A stretch of 64,000 nt of DNA from Didymodactylos carnosus (GCA_905250885.1 CAJNOQ010000036.1:1-64000), one strand, 5' to 3'. Positions 1 through 9,807 are shown, counted from the stretch's first letter. Program-made: numbers and translations. Notes: generated by a model not told the origin, from the sequence alone.

Positions 1-96
1 GAAAAAGTTACTGGGTAGTCTAAGGTTAGAAATACTCGGTAGCATCCCAGGAAACCGGTAGGTCAACGTCGTTCATGTTTATAACGATGACTCGTA

Positions 97-168
97 AGTT
101 TCTCGTTAACCACTCCACTTTATATATATCATTTTGTGGAGTGAAAGTGGAGTGGTTAACGAGAAACT
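97..168. repeat. 25-bp perfect inverted repeat
   Basis: The arms at 97-121 and 144-168 are exact reverse complements (25 of 25) separated by a 22-bp AT-rich spacer. The repeat lies just before a LINE reverse-transcriptase fragment and may be the edge of a composite foldback element. No coding potential was seen. Confidence 0.85.
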
Positions 169-181
169 GTCTGGTAACTAG

Positions 182-343
182 TTCGGTTTTAGACCGAATG
201 CTTCGACCACCGATGCTTTGCTATTTGTCGCGAACAGATTATTTGACAATGCTTCTATTAATAAAATCAGTATTGGTGTGAGTATCGACCTAGCTAAGGC
301 TTTCGACTGCGTACCGCACCTCGTCTTACTACAAAAACTGGAG
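182..343 (+). mobile_element. LINE reverse-transcriptase fragment, plus strand
   Basis: The plus frame starting at 182 reads about 54 residues typical of a CR1/L2/Jockey-type non-LTR reverse transcriptase. It begins FGFRPNASTTDALL and continues through DLAKAFDCVPH to LLQKLE. The catalytic aspartate of the first RT block (the D of AKAFD) is present. The fragment stops abruptly at about 343, where the sequence joins an inverted fragment of the same protein region. It is a short dead remnant without endonuclease or 3' end. Confidence 0.8.
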
Positions 344-344
344 A

Positions 345-584
345 CAGATCATTAATAAAAATGAGGAAGAGCATGGGTTCCAAAATAGACCGCTGAGGCG
401 CACCAGAAAGGATATATGCTACGTTAGAAAGGGTAGTGCCTACCTTTACATATAGTGAGGGACCCTTTAGATAAGATATAAACCAATTGAGAAGTTTATC
501 GTCTACACCGACGGATTTTAGTTTTTGTAGTAAGGGGAGGTGCGGTACGCGATCGGAAGCCTTAGCTAGGTGGCACGACACTTT
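345..584 (-). mobile_element. LINE reverse-transcriptase fragment, minus strand
   Basis: On the minus strand a frame reads AKASDRVPHLPLLQKLKSVG, then a stretch ending in SGAPQRSILEPMLFLIF and INDL. These are RT blocks 3 to 5 of a CR1/L2/Jockey-like LINE, where the usual motif is SGVPQGSILGPLLF. The AKAFD aspartate is retained in the form AKASD, and several residues are diverged. It overlaps the plus-strand fragment by about 18 residues of protein but in opposite orientation, so two copies were joined tail to tail. The open frame extends to about 650, but nothing recognisable lies before 584. Confidence 0.8.
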
Positions 585-780
585 TTCTTTCCTTGATTCT
601 TGATTCTTCTTCATCACTACTTCTTTTTTAATCGTTATCTTCATCATCACTTGAAGCTTGTTGGTTCTCCTTATTTTTCTTCAAAACAACGGTAATGTGC
701 AAGCTTATACCACGCTTGCCAAAGAAGTGAGACTGAGCTTCTCTATACCATTTGGGAAGCCATTTCATGGCTCAATCAAC

Positions 781-1595
781 ATATATGTCGGAGTTCAGAT
801 TAAAATCCAGTTCAGTTTAAAACTGAACTAGTATAAATCGAAATTTTAATAAAACTGGCTCAGTAATGCATTTCAAAACGAACTAGTTATGTTTCAAACT
901 GAACTAGACGGTATCAAAATGCAGCACCGTTCAGCGAAGTTAAGTTATATCCTTCTTGTAGCAGCCTCTTTTCTTTTAATACTGTGAAGTTTAACAAAGC
1001 AAGAAAACAAAAACGAGCAAATATTTGTTTTAGGAGTTTTCACATTTTGTTGCTTTTCCTCCATGACATTCTGTAGAACATTTATGATTATTTTTTTTAC
1101 ATGGACACCGTTTTGTATTACAGGCGCCAGCGCATTTACATGTATATCTGCCGATTTAAAATTGGTATAAATTTGACAAGCTTATATAAAGGTTATCAGT
1201 GGCAATAAATCAATATTTAGGGCGCGTAGTGCACCAAAAATTGGCCGTTATAAGATCAATAAAAGTAGCTGATTCAAGAGTTTCTATGATATTACCAGTT
1301 TGTGTTGCTACAGTATACAATGTTTTACCGTTTTCAGTATTACATCGTACTACTTTACACGGCAATACTGTGGGTTTTGAAATGCATTACTGAGCCAGTT
1401 GAGTTTCAAATCTACCTAGTCTACTTTGTCAGTTCAGATCTAAATTTTGATTTGACCTAGGTGAAGTTGAAATTCTGAAATGTACTAGTTCATTTTGAAA
1501 CTGCTTTTCAAACGAACTAGTTTATATTTAAATTTCGATTTATACTAGTTCAGTTTTAAACTGAACTGGAGTTTAATCTGAACTCCGACATATAT
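781..1595. mobile_element. Inverted-repeat DNA transposon remnant, about 815 bp
   Basis: The outer terminal inverted repeats (about 781-847 and 1529-1595) begin ATATATGTCGGAGTTCAGAT and match almost base for base over about 65 bp. A second inner pair (853-879 and 1374-1400) is exact over 27 bp and contains GGCTCAGTAATGCATTTC. Many ACTGAACTAGT-like short palindromes lie between them. On the minus strand the core keeps the tail of a transposon protein: a segment with NGKTLYTVATQTGNIIETLE at about 1222-1362 and a cysteine cluster of pattern CxCxxxCxxxxCxCx(6)CxxxC at 1030-1140. This looks like an internally deleted cut-and-paste transposon. The superfamily is not certain; the tail resembles the Cys-rich ends seen in Ginger/KRBA2-type DDE proteins. 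No target-site duplication was recognised. Confidence 0.75.
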
Positions 1596-1609
1596 TCTCT
1601 AAAGTCCAA

Positions 1610-2010
1610 GCGAGAATGTTTTCTTCACATATGGTAAACGTTACCTTACGATAAAACTCACAGGCGAACTGTAAAATATTTAACCGCTCTCACCTTTATT
1701 CTGTGATGAAATGCCAGTTATATGGCAAATCATAATTGAGAAATACATGAGAAAAAACTATTCATATGGTTCTTATGACAAGTAGAAAGGATTTAGACAA
1801 AGAGAGGGCGTCTTAATAAAATTACTGTGTAAGTTTATAAGTTTTGGTCTCAACTTTAAAGTGAGTCTGAGGTGAATGATTGACCCTGATTGCATTATGT
1901 TCCCGAAGAGAAAACCGGATAAAATATGGTGAAATCAGCTATCTTAAAAAATATTCCTTTTAAGAGACCCTTTTATATCAAAAGTTGTTATTTTTCATTC
2001 TTTTTTGTGA
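1610..2010. repeat. Dispersed repeat, copy 1
   Basis: The stretch shares two blocks with 15525-15960: one around CGTTACCTTA followed by TAAAACTCA, and one around GAAGAGAAAACCGG. The second block occurs a third time at about 19525-19640. The copies are diverged, without an open frame or clear ends. It is probably an old non-autonomous transposon or a LINE 3' region. Confidence 0.55.
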
Positions 2011-2099
2011 CATATACCGACTTAGTTAAATTGCGAAAGAAATGTGCCTCAAAAGAAAATTTGTCCAAAAATTCGATAGTGTAACACAGTGACTAGCGA

Positions 2100-2560
2100 A
2101 AATGAGACCTATTAAGATAAGGGGACTAGTGGAATCAATTGTAGATAATGAAAGGGTGACTGGAAAAATGTGGAACTAGTAATATTATCGGACACCACCA
2201 AGATGATCGTCTGGACGGGTGATCAGAGAGGTCCAAAAAACAACAATGATCGGACGCCATTGTCCTGCACAAAGTGGCACTTTGCGGACCTCAGTCATAC
2301 CCGCAGACAGGGCATCGTGTTTCGCTATCGGACATGTTGTTTACGATGGGCGTCTGGACGCTTATCTTAATGGTCTCCAATAATGTTGATCTGAAATAAT
2401 TAAAACGCGACAGGCGTCCTCATCCGTCTTTTTCTGCGGCGTCCGGACGTCGTCATCCCGTCCAAAAGTGGCACTTTGCCCACACCTTTTTAGGCCTTGG
2501 TCACCCGTTCGAGGCCGAAAACGAACCTCAGTTTTTAGCCGTCTTTGGTTTACCCGGGTG
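2100..2560. other. Less AT-rich stretch with repeated GTCTGGACG-type words
   Basis: This stretch is richer in G and C than its surroundings. It contains partly palindromic words CGTCTGGACG (2208-2217), GCGTCTGGACGC (2350-2361) and GCGTCCGGACGTC (2439-2451), and the word GTGGCACTTTG twice (about 2274 and 2466). No credible protein was found in six frames. It may be part of an unrecognised element. Confidence 0.35.
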
Positions 2561-2599
2561 AAGGCTAATGCGGCAGTTTTTGAATATTATGTGCAAATA

Positions 2600-3480
2600 G
2601 GGCCAATATGTTTTTTTATTCGTAGTGCGATCTTTTATATATGAGAAACCACTTTTTGTTTTGTCGCACCGTTAATTGCTATTGTAGCCACTTTGAGCAA
2701 GTGAGAAGTTTATGATAATAACAGAAATGTTCCGTCATTTATTTATACTACTTCTATGTAGCGTTATCGAGACTGACCCACTTATCCACTCATAATGATC
2801 CACTTATAATCCTATTAATAGAGTGTTAACTTTATTTCAATCCCTATCTGCCAGTCTCGCAATTAGCGCTATATTTGTAGACATGATCTATACATAATCC
2901 TTTACAGAGTTTATAAACAATCGTTTCCTTTTATGTTGTTCTTGGCATTTTGCAAGAATCACAATTGCAACGGTTGCTTCCAAATTGTGATATATCAATA
3001 CTTTCGCTGATCATTCCTAGTGCTAATCTTTCCCGTGCTGAAATTTTCGTGCTTAATTTTCCTCGTGCTGAACTTCCACCTTTCCATCTGTACGCATGGT
3101 TTGTGTGTAGGCAGATGGTTCTTAAAAAGGAAATAGAAAGAGCGCACAGTATCGTTTTTCAATTACAAAAAAATTTTGAACGAAATACTGTATACTTATT
3201 TTAATTTGTAATCATCACTAACCCAAACTAGACAGAAGTCGACAGACAGAGTCGTATCTCACTTTTCTTTAAGTGCCCGAAAAGGATTAAACAACTTCAT
3301 TTTTCTATTTCCATTCCAATTACATGAGTCAAAACAGCTTCGTTCAACTGATTTTTACGGCCACTACACGCGCGCTATTGTGTAAACTTTCAACAGTTTC
3401 GCGCCTTCAATAGCTGAATAGGGCAATAAATGGGCTTATTTTTTCAAATAAATATGAATGATTGAATCGTTCATTTAGAA
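2600..3480. other. No gene recognised
   Basis: Both strands were read. The 84-codon plus frame at 2950-3204 has no recognisable motif and biased composition, and I do not consider it coding. The sequence may hold upstream exon(s) of the Cys-rich ORF that follows, but none could be fixed. Confidence 0.4.
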
Positions 3481-3483
3481 CTT

Positions 3484-3765
3484 AATTGTGGCGGTCCTGC
3501 TTGTCCTAATTGTCGTAAATGTCGTGATTGGTATTATACGGGCGATTCCTGTAGTCGGAATTGGCTCAGTAATGCCAACAATTGGGGAAACGCTGATTGG
3601 AAGCGCTATACAGACAATCATTTTTGGAAGCGTTTCAAGCGTCGTGATAATGCGACATGCTATGTTTCTTCTGCTGATGGTCATATTGGTGGTGTTTATC
3701 ATATTCATGTTATTCATCATGATGATGGTCTTCATGTTCTTTGTCTCTGTGCGGACAACAAATGA
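3484..3765 (+). CDS. Short Cys/Trp-rich protein, last exon or partial ORF (unrecognised family)
   Basis: A plus frame open from an in-frame stop at 3463-3465 encodes about 93 residues from 3484 and ends in TGA at 3763-3765. It starts NCGGPACPNCRKCRDWYYTG, has five Trp and a paired pattern (NNWGNADWKRY, then NHFWKRFKRRDNATC), and ends HVLCLCADNK. The four-Cys N-terminus (CxxxxCxxCxxC) could bind a metal or form disulphides. The ORFs overlapping it on either strand are low-complexity shadows. No good ATG precedes it; the CATTTAG at 3472-3478 could be a splice acceptor for an upstream exon. The composition looks like a selected small protein rather than chance. I do not recognise a named family, and no function is proposed. 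Confidence 0.5.
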   Translation, partial: NCGGPACPNCRKCRDWYYTGDSCSRNWLSNANNWGNADWKRYTDNHFWKRFKRRDNATCYVSSADGHIGGVYHIHVIHHDDGLHVLCLCADNK

Positions 3766-4720
3766 CAATTAGAGACATGATTATAGTGTGTGGTGGACGA
3801 AACAATTTCGTTTTTGGTATTCCATTGTCTGTGTAGTGTGTCGAATAAAGAGAATCGGAAAATATGTTTCGAGTGGAAGTAGTCCTCAAGAATGAGAGGC
3901 CGCAGCCCTCCTCCACCCACTTCACCGAACTAATCGAAGATCACATGGCAAAGGGATATTTTTTATAAACAAACTTGCACTTACAGAAAAATTTTACATC
4001 TCTACTATCCGAGGAAAACTTCAAAACAAGTATGTCATCTGTGAGCTGGAAAACGAGAAACTACTTTATTTAGTTAAGCCTGACTCTATAATCCAGTATC
4101 ACCAAACATATCACGAGACAGTTTTTGATACTCTCTTTCAAACAGCGTATTGAAAGTTGAATTTTGGTGTAGTCATTTGTTTTGATAAGGAAAATTTTCT
4201 TTAAAAAGTAAGGGTCCTTTGGAGATTTTCAAAGTTTCGCAATATTGTCAAGTTTGATTTTCCGTCGAAAGTAGGTCATAAGGGCGTGGAGAGTGGCACT
4301 TTAAATGCTATATTGCAACAAGAAAAATCTTTGTTCCAAATGTTAAACTGTCAAAATAAATGATTTGCTAGATAATCGGATGCGACTTTAATAAAGATCA
4401 TAAGGAATTACAAACAATATGAATGGTGAAAAAATCATATACTCAACTGTAATTAAAACAGATTTATTCGAAACACACATGACTGCATTGTGCATATCTT
4501 CAGAGCCTAAGTATGATTGCAGAGTATTGGTTGACAATAAAATATTTATATTGTTCGAAATCAAAACTATGGCCAACTCTGTCAATTTATTTGTCCGACT
4601 CTCAAGTCAGTATGAAAACTATGAATAAAACTTTTCTAAGCTATCGTCTACAAACAAAACTATGCATTGAAGTGTATGACATTTATTGATAGAAACGAAT
4701 ATAATGATATAGTCAAGCAT
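3766..4720. other. No gene recognised
   Basis: Overlapping 65- and 69-codon frames on opposite strands at 4388-4628 have no motif and appear to be chance. No repeat with clear ends was seen. It forms the gap downstream of the minus-strand PARP-like exon. Confidence 0.4.
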
Positions 4721-5314
4721 TCAAGGATCCTCTTCAACAATCTCTGAATTAGGCACGCGTACAAAACGAATAATAAATATGAGTAATATGTGTGCCGATT
4801 GAAATAATACGATCTCTTTAGCGTCGGGTGGTATGTGTGAGTAAAAGCCTGATTCACAACTTCGTCCATACTTTTCGTCACCTTTCTTGATAGTATACGA
4901 TCGGTCTGGCAGCACAGCATAGAGCATAATTTCGTCCGAATGCTTGTCAGATTTAGCACAATGAATGGCATAATCGGCTTCAAATCCCTGATAGATACCT
5001 TGACCGAAATAACCAGCGTCGAGAATTTTCATCTTATTTGATTCTAAGTCATTACTTGACATTTGTTTTACTCGTTTCGGTTCTAAAAAGCCATTTTCAG
5101 CAATAGCTCTTAAACATTCGCGAGGCGATCCATGGTAGACGAACGTTATTTTCGCATGTTGCCCAAGTTGAGAACGAGAATTTTCAAACTGTTTGAATAG
5201 GCGGCGATTTCGAATAACGTAAAGACTTGATATGCGATATTGTGATTTTCCAGAAAGGCTATTGAAAAATTTACTTTCAACATCTCGCCACCAAAATGTG
5301 CTTTCTACGAAAAC
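4721..5314 (-). CDS. PARP-like ADP-ribosyltransferase catalytic domain (partial)
   Basis: A minus frame of about 197 codons reads a PARP-type catalytic fold. It has FVYHGSPRECLRAIAENGF (the His of the H-Y-E signature in YHGS), then GYFGQGIYQGFEADYAIH (the Tyr within GxGIY), strand-like EIMLYAVLPDRSY, GFYSHIP, and finally KEIVLFQSAHIL (the Glu). PARP-fold enzymes move ADP-ribose from NAD+ to a target. The target here is unknown, and the residues outside the signature are unlike vertebrate PARPs. The 5' border at 5314 follows a TAG that could be a splice acceptor. The same frame also appears to continue upstream to about 5443, so the gene is either spliced there or decayed. Further upstream lies only the 100-bp tandem array, so the N-terminus is missing. 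A truncated gene is likely. Confidence 0.65.
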   Translation of the reverse strand, partial: VFVESTFWWRDVESKFFNSLSGKSQYRISSLYVIRNRRLFKQFENSRSQLGQHAKITFVYHGSPRECLRAIAENGFLEPKRVKQMSSNDLESNKMKILDAGYFGQGIYQGFEADYAIHCAKSDKHSDEIMLYAVLPDRSYTIKKGDEKYGRSCESGFYSHIPPDAKEIVLFQSAHILLIFIIRFVRVPNSEIVEEDP

Positions 5315-5519
5315 CTAAGCATAGGGTTGATCATTTCTAGCATTTTTGATTTCATTTCGGATCAAATTGTTTGGTTTGTTGGTAAATATTGAAGAAGCGT
5401 TTCTTGGATTTGAACCAATTGTCACATAAAGGGGCAGCGGAATTCATAGAACTCTACACTGATAAAATTATCAAGACTAGCAGAAACAATTCAAGAGGTA
5501 GCATCCAGGTTTTTCTGAA

Positions 5520-6790
5520 TTTCTAAAATTTCAAAAATTCATAATTAGCCATTCCACGAATGCAGAATTAGCAGAAAGAATTCAGAAATAAACTTCAAGC
5601 TTTCTCTTTCAATTCAAGGATAAAACAACTGTTTACAACAAGAATACAAAAAAAATTCGTAACACGACTTTCTATCAAATATTGGAACTCAACAATTCAA
5701 AAATTAAGAGATGCATCTGACTTCTTTCAATTCAAAGAATACAAAAATTCAGAAATTCCAAATACCACTTTTTATCCATTCTCGGAATTAAACAATTCAA
5801 CGATTGAGAGACGCATCTGAGTTCTTTCAATTCAAAGAACACAAAAATTCAGAAATTCCAAATACAACTTTTCTATCAATTCTCGGAATTAAACAATTCA
5901 GCAATTCAGACACGCATCTGAGTTCTTTCAATTCAAAGAATACAAAAAGTCACAAATTCCAAACACGACTGTTTTAACAATTCTCGGAATTCAACGATTG
6001 AGAGACGCATCTGAGTTCTTTCACTTGGAACAATACAAAAATTCACAAATTCTAAATACGTCTGTTTTATCAATTCTCGGAATTAAACAATTCATCAACT
6101 GAGAGACGCATCTGAGTTCCTTCAGTTCAAAGAATACAAAACCTCAGAAATTCCAAATACGACTGTTTTAGCAATTCTCGGAATTAAACAATTCAGCAAC
6201 TGAGAGACGCATCTGAGTTCTTTCAGTACAAAGAATACAAAAATTCAGAAATTCCAAATATGACTTTTTATCAAACCTCGGAATTCAAGAATTCAGCGAT
6301 TGAGAGACGCATCTGAGTTCTTTCAATTCAAAGAACACAAAAATTCAGAGATTCCAAATACGACTTTTTGTTAATTGTCGGAATTCAACATTTCGGCAAG
6401 TGAGAGACGCATCGGAGTTCTTTCAATTCAAAGAACACAAAAATTCAGAGATTCCAAATACGACTTTTTGTTAATTGTCGGAATTCAAGAATTCAACCGC
6501 TGAGAGACGCATCTCACTTCCTTCGATTCAAAGAATACAAAAATTCAGAAATTCGAAACATGACTTTCTATCAAATCTTGGAACTGTACAATTCGACGAT
6601 TGGGAGACGCATCTGACTTCCTTCAATTCAAACAATACAAAAATTCAGAAATTCCAAATGCGACTTTTTAACAGTTCTAGAAATCCAGGAAATCAACAAT
6701 TGAGAGACGCATATGACTTCTTTCAATTCGGAGAATACAAAAATTAAGAAATTCGAAACATGGCTTTTTATGAATTCTTGGAATCCGCTG
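5520..6790. repeat. Tandem array of about 12 units of 100 bp
   Basis: The word GAGACGCATCTGAGTTC or a close variant recurs at about 5708, 5806, 5909, 6001, 6100, 6200, 6300, 6401, 6501, 6601 and 6701, a period of about 100 bp. Each unit also carries TTCAATTCAAAGAATACAAA, ATTCAGAAATTCCAAATA and a GGAATT word. The 5' part (5520-5700) holds more diverged units. Because the period is not a multiple of three, frames shift from unit to unit, so the small ORFs in it are not coding. It is a minisatellite-like array lying immediately 5' of the PARP-like exon. Confidence 0.9.
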
Positions 6791-6799
6791 ATGCAACAA

Positions 6800-7451
6800 A
6801 ATATTATAGCGTCGATTTTGCTGTAGTATAATAAAGTAGTGGTCAGTTGTTTGTATTCATGTTTTCTACGTTTTGGTTTTTTCAAGCTTTCATGATTTCA
6901 TTCTTTGAAGTGTCAGTCGTACGGGATATGTGTCGCCTCTTTTTAAGAGTGAAAAAATCTTGTTAAGAAGATTGCAAGGGTCAAAAGTATGAATATATCT
7001 AAAGAATCTTTTCGAAGTCGATAGTGAAATTGACGTTATAGTCTTGTCGATACTTCGGCACTCCTGCCGGGGGATGTATAGATATTTTCACTTATATATC
7101 AATAAACTATTTGTGCTGAGTGACCATTCCACGTGACTGTCAGCTTTTGCAGACTATGCACATATTTTGGAATACTCACAGCCCGGAGTCACGTAATCTA
7201 CACAGACGGAGAAAGTCTTATTTGTAGCTTAAACATTTCTTTTTTAATATGACAGCTATAGGAAAAATTCAGCTGATAGCTCATTCAATAGGTGTTCAAA
7301 TCATGCGAAAGCTGACAGTTAACTCGATTTACAAACACTTTTGCAAAATTCTGTCCACCGAGATTAGAATTAGATTCATATGCCAATGACTAACCCTAAA
7401 ATTTTTTAAAATAGACAAGAAGATAGAGTATACAAAGCTCTACATTTTGGT
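6800..7451. other. No gene recognised
   Basis: Both strands were read and no coherent protein, RNA or element end was found. GC words around 7060-7075 (CTCCTGCCGGGGG) stand out but are isolated. Confidence 0.4.
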
Positions 7452-7792
7452 CAGAGCTGGATAAGTCAGGAGTTTTGCAAGTCACAAGTCAAGTCAAGTG
7501 ACTAAAAAAATTTTCAGGTCAAATCAAGTCATCCCTTTAAATTTTTTCCTCCAAGTTAAGCCAAGTCTGGTTAAAATTAGGCAGAACATAAAATTTATTA
7601 GCACCTTTTTGGGTGAGAGAGTTTTTATAGCCTCAGAAACTCTCTTTCATGGTAGAAAAAGTCTAATTTAAATGAAAATCTCTTACTAGAAATGACTTGA
7701 CTAGAAAGAAATTTCTCAAGCCAAGTCAAGTCATACCCTCAAAACATTTTGGACCAAGTCAAGTCAAGTCTGACTTGACTTGCCTAGCTCTG
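7452..7792. mobile_element. hAT-like MITE, 341 bp, with 8-bp target-site duplication
   Basis: The ends read CAGAGCTGG (left) and the reverse complement of CAGAGCTAGG (right). They are flanked by ATTTTGGT at 7444-7451 and ATTTTGGC at 7793-7800, an 8-bp duplication with one mismatch, the length typical of hAT elements. The subterminal parts are dense in the pentamer AAGTC (CAAGTCAAGTCAAGT) in inverted orientation at the two ends, a plausible transposase-binding array. No coding capacity. Confidence 0.75.
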
Positions 7793-9240
7793 ATTTTGGC
7801 TAAAAAGGAAAACTTTTTAGAGTTTTTTATCCAATCGAAAATCAGAATAACTGATAAACTCACTGAATAACTAATAAACTCACCGAGAAACTGATTGGTC
7901 TATAACTCCGGAACAGTTTATCCGTTAGAGCCGAACCCTTTATCCTTTTCTTCATTTGCTGTACAGAATATGTAATAAAAACGGCAACTCTCTAGCTTGC
8001 CTTGTTACAGAGAAAATATCATTTTACATCGAAAATGTTCACCGAGATTATTTCGTGTATTTTTCGACTAAAATAATTTCGAATTTCAGCTCATCGTACA
8101 TCATACGATTCGTTGAAACCTGGGCTATTCGTCTATAATTACAAAATTTGTGGGGCTATACGTTATCCTTTATTTGTTTTGCACATTCTACGATCAATTA
8201 AAGCTTGAAAAATAGCCCAATTAGTTTGTTGTTAAGAAAACTATAATAATTACTGTGCATATGCTGACCCAAAATTTAATATTCGATTCCTGAGCTGTGC
8301 AAATAAGAAAAGGATCTTATGCCCCATAATTCTACTCCAGAATTATAGTTTTCTGCTTCTGTCAGTCATTCTTAGGAAAAAACAATAATTTCTTTGTTTA
8401 GAAGGAGTTTTGGGTTCAGTAAAATCTTTAAAAATCCGCCAATATTTTCAGTAAAGTGTATGGTAAATTATATTTTTAGATACAGTCGAAAGTGCTCTAT
8501 ACATACGACTCAAAACTCTTTTATTTTTAACTTTTTTCGATCGATTTTTTTTCATGAACGGTACAATGGCTATGTAATTCACTCAATATTGATTACGTTT
8601 ATTGACCATCAGGTATAAGATGATCTGCATGTATATTTTTACATAAACTAATGCATATTGTTCTTGGTATACATATAGACGAATTATTAGATTAGTGTTG
8701 TTGCCATAAAGTGTGATTATAACCGCGCTGTGATCTTTTTCTTCTTCTAATAAACGTATGATGAGAATACGCTATATTCTCGTTAGAACATTGTACGGAT
8801 TCTTGATAATAAAGTGAGAAAGAATTGTTTATTATTCCAAATTTTTTGTTTTATAATTGTTCCAGTCGTCGAATAATAATAATGAACTCAAAAAGTTTAT
8901 ATTCTATTATTGTTCTTGTTCAGTTTTCAATTTTATTACAAATTTGCCAAGGTTAGAAACACAGACAGATGAATGTTTTATTCAAATATTTAGAGAAGTA
9001 GTTTACACGTCTACTGTTACCTCCAATTGGAACCATACCGTAATAGAAATACTGATAAATGAAAGTTTTTTCTTTGTATTCCTATTGATGACGATGGTGA
9101 GACCGAGTAATACTAATATACTACTGCAGGAAAAACCGTGTAACATCGCAAAGTTCATACCTCATATTATACGACTGAAAAAGAAAAATTTTAACTTGGG
9201 AAGGCAAATTGCTTCCCTGTAACTCTTTTTTTTGTTTTAG
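7793..9240. other. No gene fixed; possible upstream exons of the following gene
   Basis: Frames of 60 to 121 codons occur at 7956-8138, 8394-8618 and 8857-9222 but show no family motif and read like AT-rich chance. The first exon(s) of the gene ending at 9807 should lie here or further left. A polypyrimidine tract and TTTTAG acceptor end at 9240. Confidence 0.4.
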
Positions 9241-9807
9241 CTGGTGAAAAACCAACTAGTGATCGTCCTAATCGATGGCATCGTCGCCACCAATTTTGGA
9301 ATGCAATGAAACGCCATGCTTATTGGACAAATCGATTTAATCCATATTATAATTATGGTTATGCTGCTGCTGCTTCACCAACATACAACTATGGTGGTAA
9401 ATACCCAATATGCATATACGTTTATGCGTCGTATTTTCTTAACCTATTTTATTCAGATATTCCATTTTTTTCATGTTTTAGGCGGTTATGGTATGGTGAA
9501 ATCTGGTTATATTTATTATAAGAAACCGTTTGGTCATAAACGTTTACCATGGAATTCAGTGTTAACACTTCTATTGAAGAAAAATGGTCGCAGTGTTGCA
9601 CGTTATAAAGTGATGATATCATCGTTACCGTATCGATTTTCGATGCGTATTCCGGCTATGCGCAAATATAATCATGGTAATCGTAGACGTCCACACGGTT
9701 ATCAAATTATGGCTATAATAACAAATAATCAAGTTGATTTGCATTTAAAAAGTCGAAATGTAACAAACGTTAAACGACGAGGAACAATGAAACTTATTGT
9801 TGAATAG
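9241..9807 (+). CDS. YbaY/YscW-like beta-sandwich domain protein, last two exons
   Basis: Exon 9241-9396 encodes a His/Arg/Tyr-rich stretch (RWHRRHQFWNAMKRHAYW, then PYYNYGYAAAASPTYNYGG). An 85-nt GT-AG intron follows, and exon 9482-9807 ends in TAG. Joining G at 9396 with GC at 9482 keeps frame. The second exon reads GYIYYKKPF, then RLPWNSVLTLLL, SSLPYRFSMRIPA, GYQIMAIITNNQVDLHL and RRGTMKLIVE. The order of strands follows the bacterial YbaY/YscW lipoprotein domain (for example ALPPDAVLTVTL, PFSFVLPF and AAITVNDKLVF in E. coli YbaY, from memory). In bacteria this is a small periplasmic or outer-membrane-associated domain of poorly known role. Here it is unusually basic and intron-bearing. 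The 5' exons and any signal peptide were not found. Horizontal origin is possible but unproven. Confidence 0.6.

Noticed and set aside
3475-3925. Hydrophobic plus-strand ORF and several minus-strand ORFs overlapping the Cys-rich frame
   Set aside because: They are shadows: the frame at 3484-3765 has ordered Cys/Trp motifs, whereas the others are low-complexity translations of the same bases.
6475-6885. ORFs of 85-90 codons on both strands at the right side of the tandem array
   Set aside because: They run through 100-bp repeats whose period is not a multiple of three, so the peptide is not repeated. This is chance reading of a satellite.
8857-9222. 121-codon ORF just before the YbaY-like exons
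   Set aside because: It is AT-rich with no motif, and I found no donor/acceptor pair that joins it in frame to the 9241 exon.
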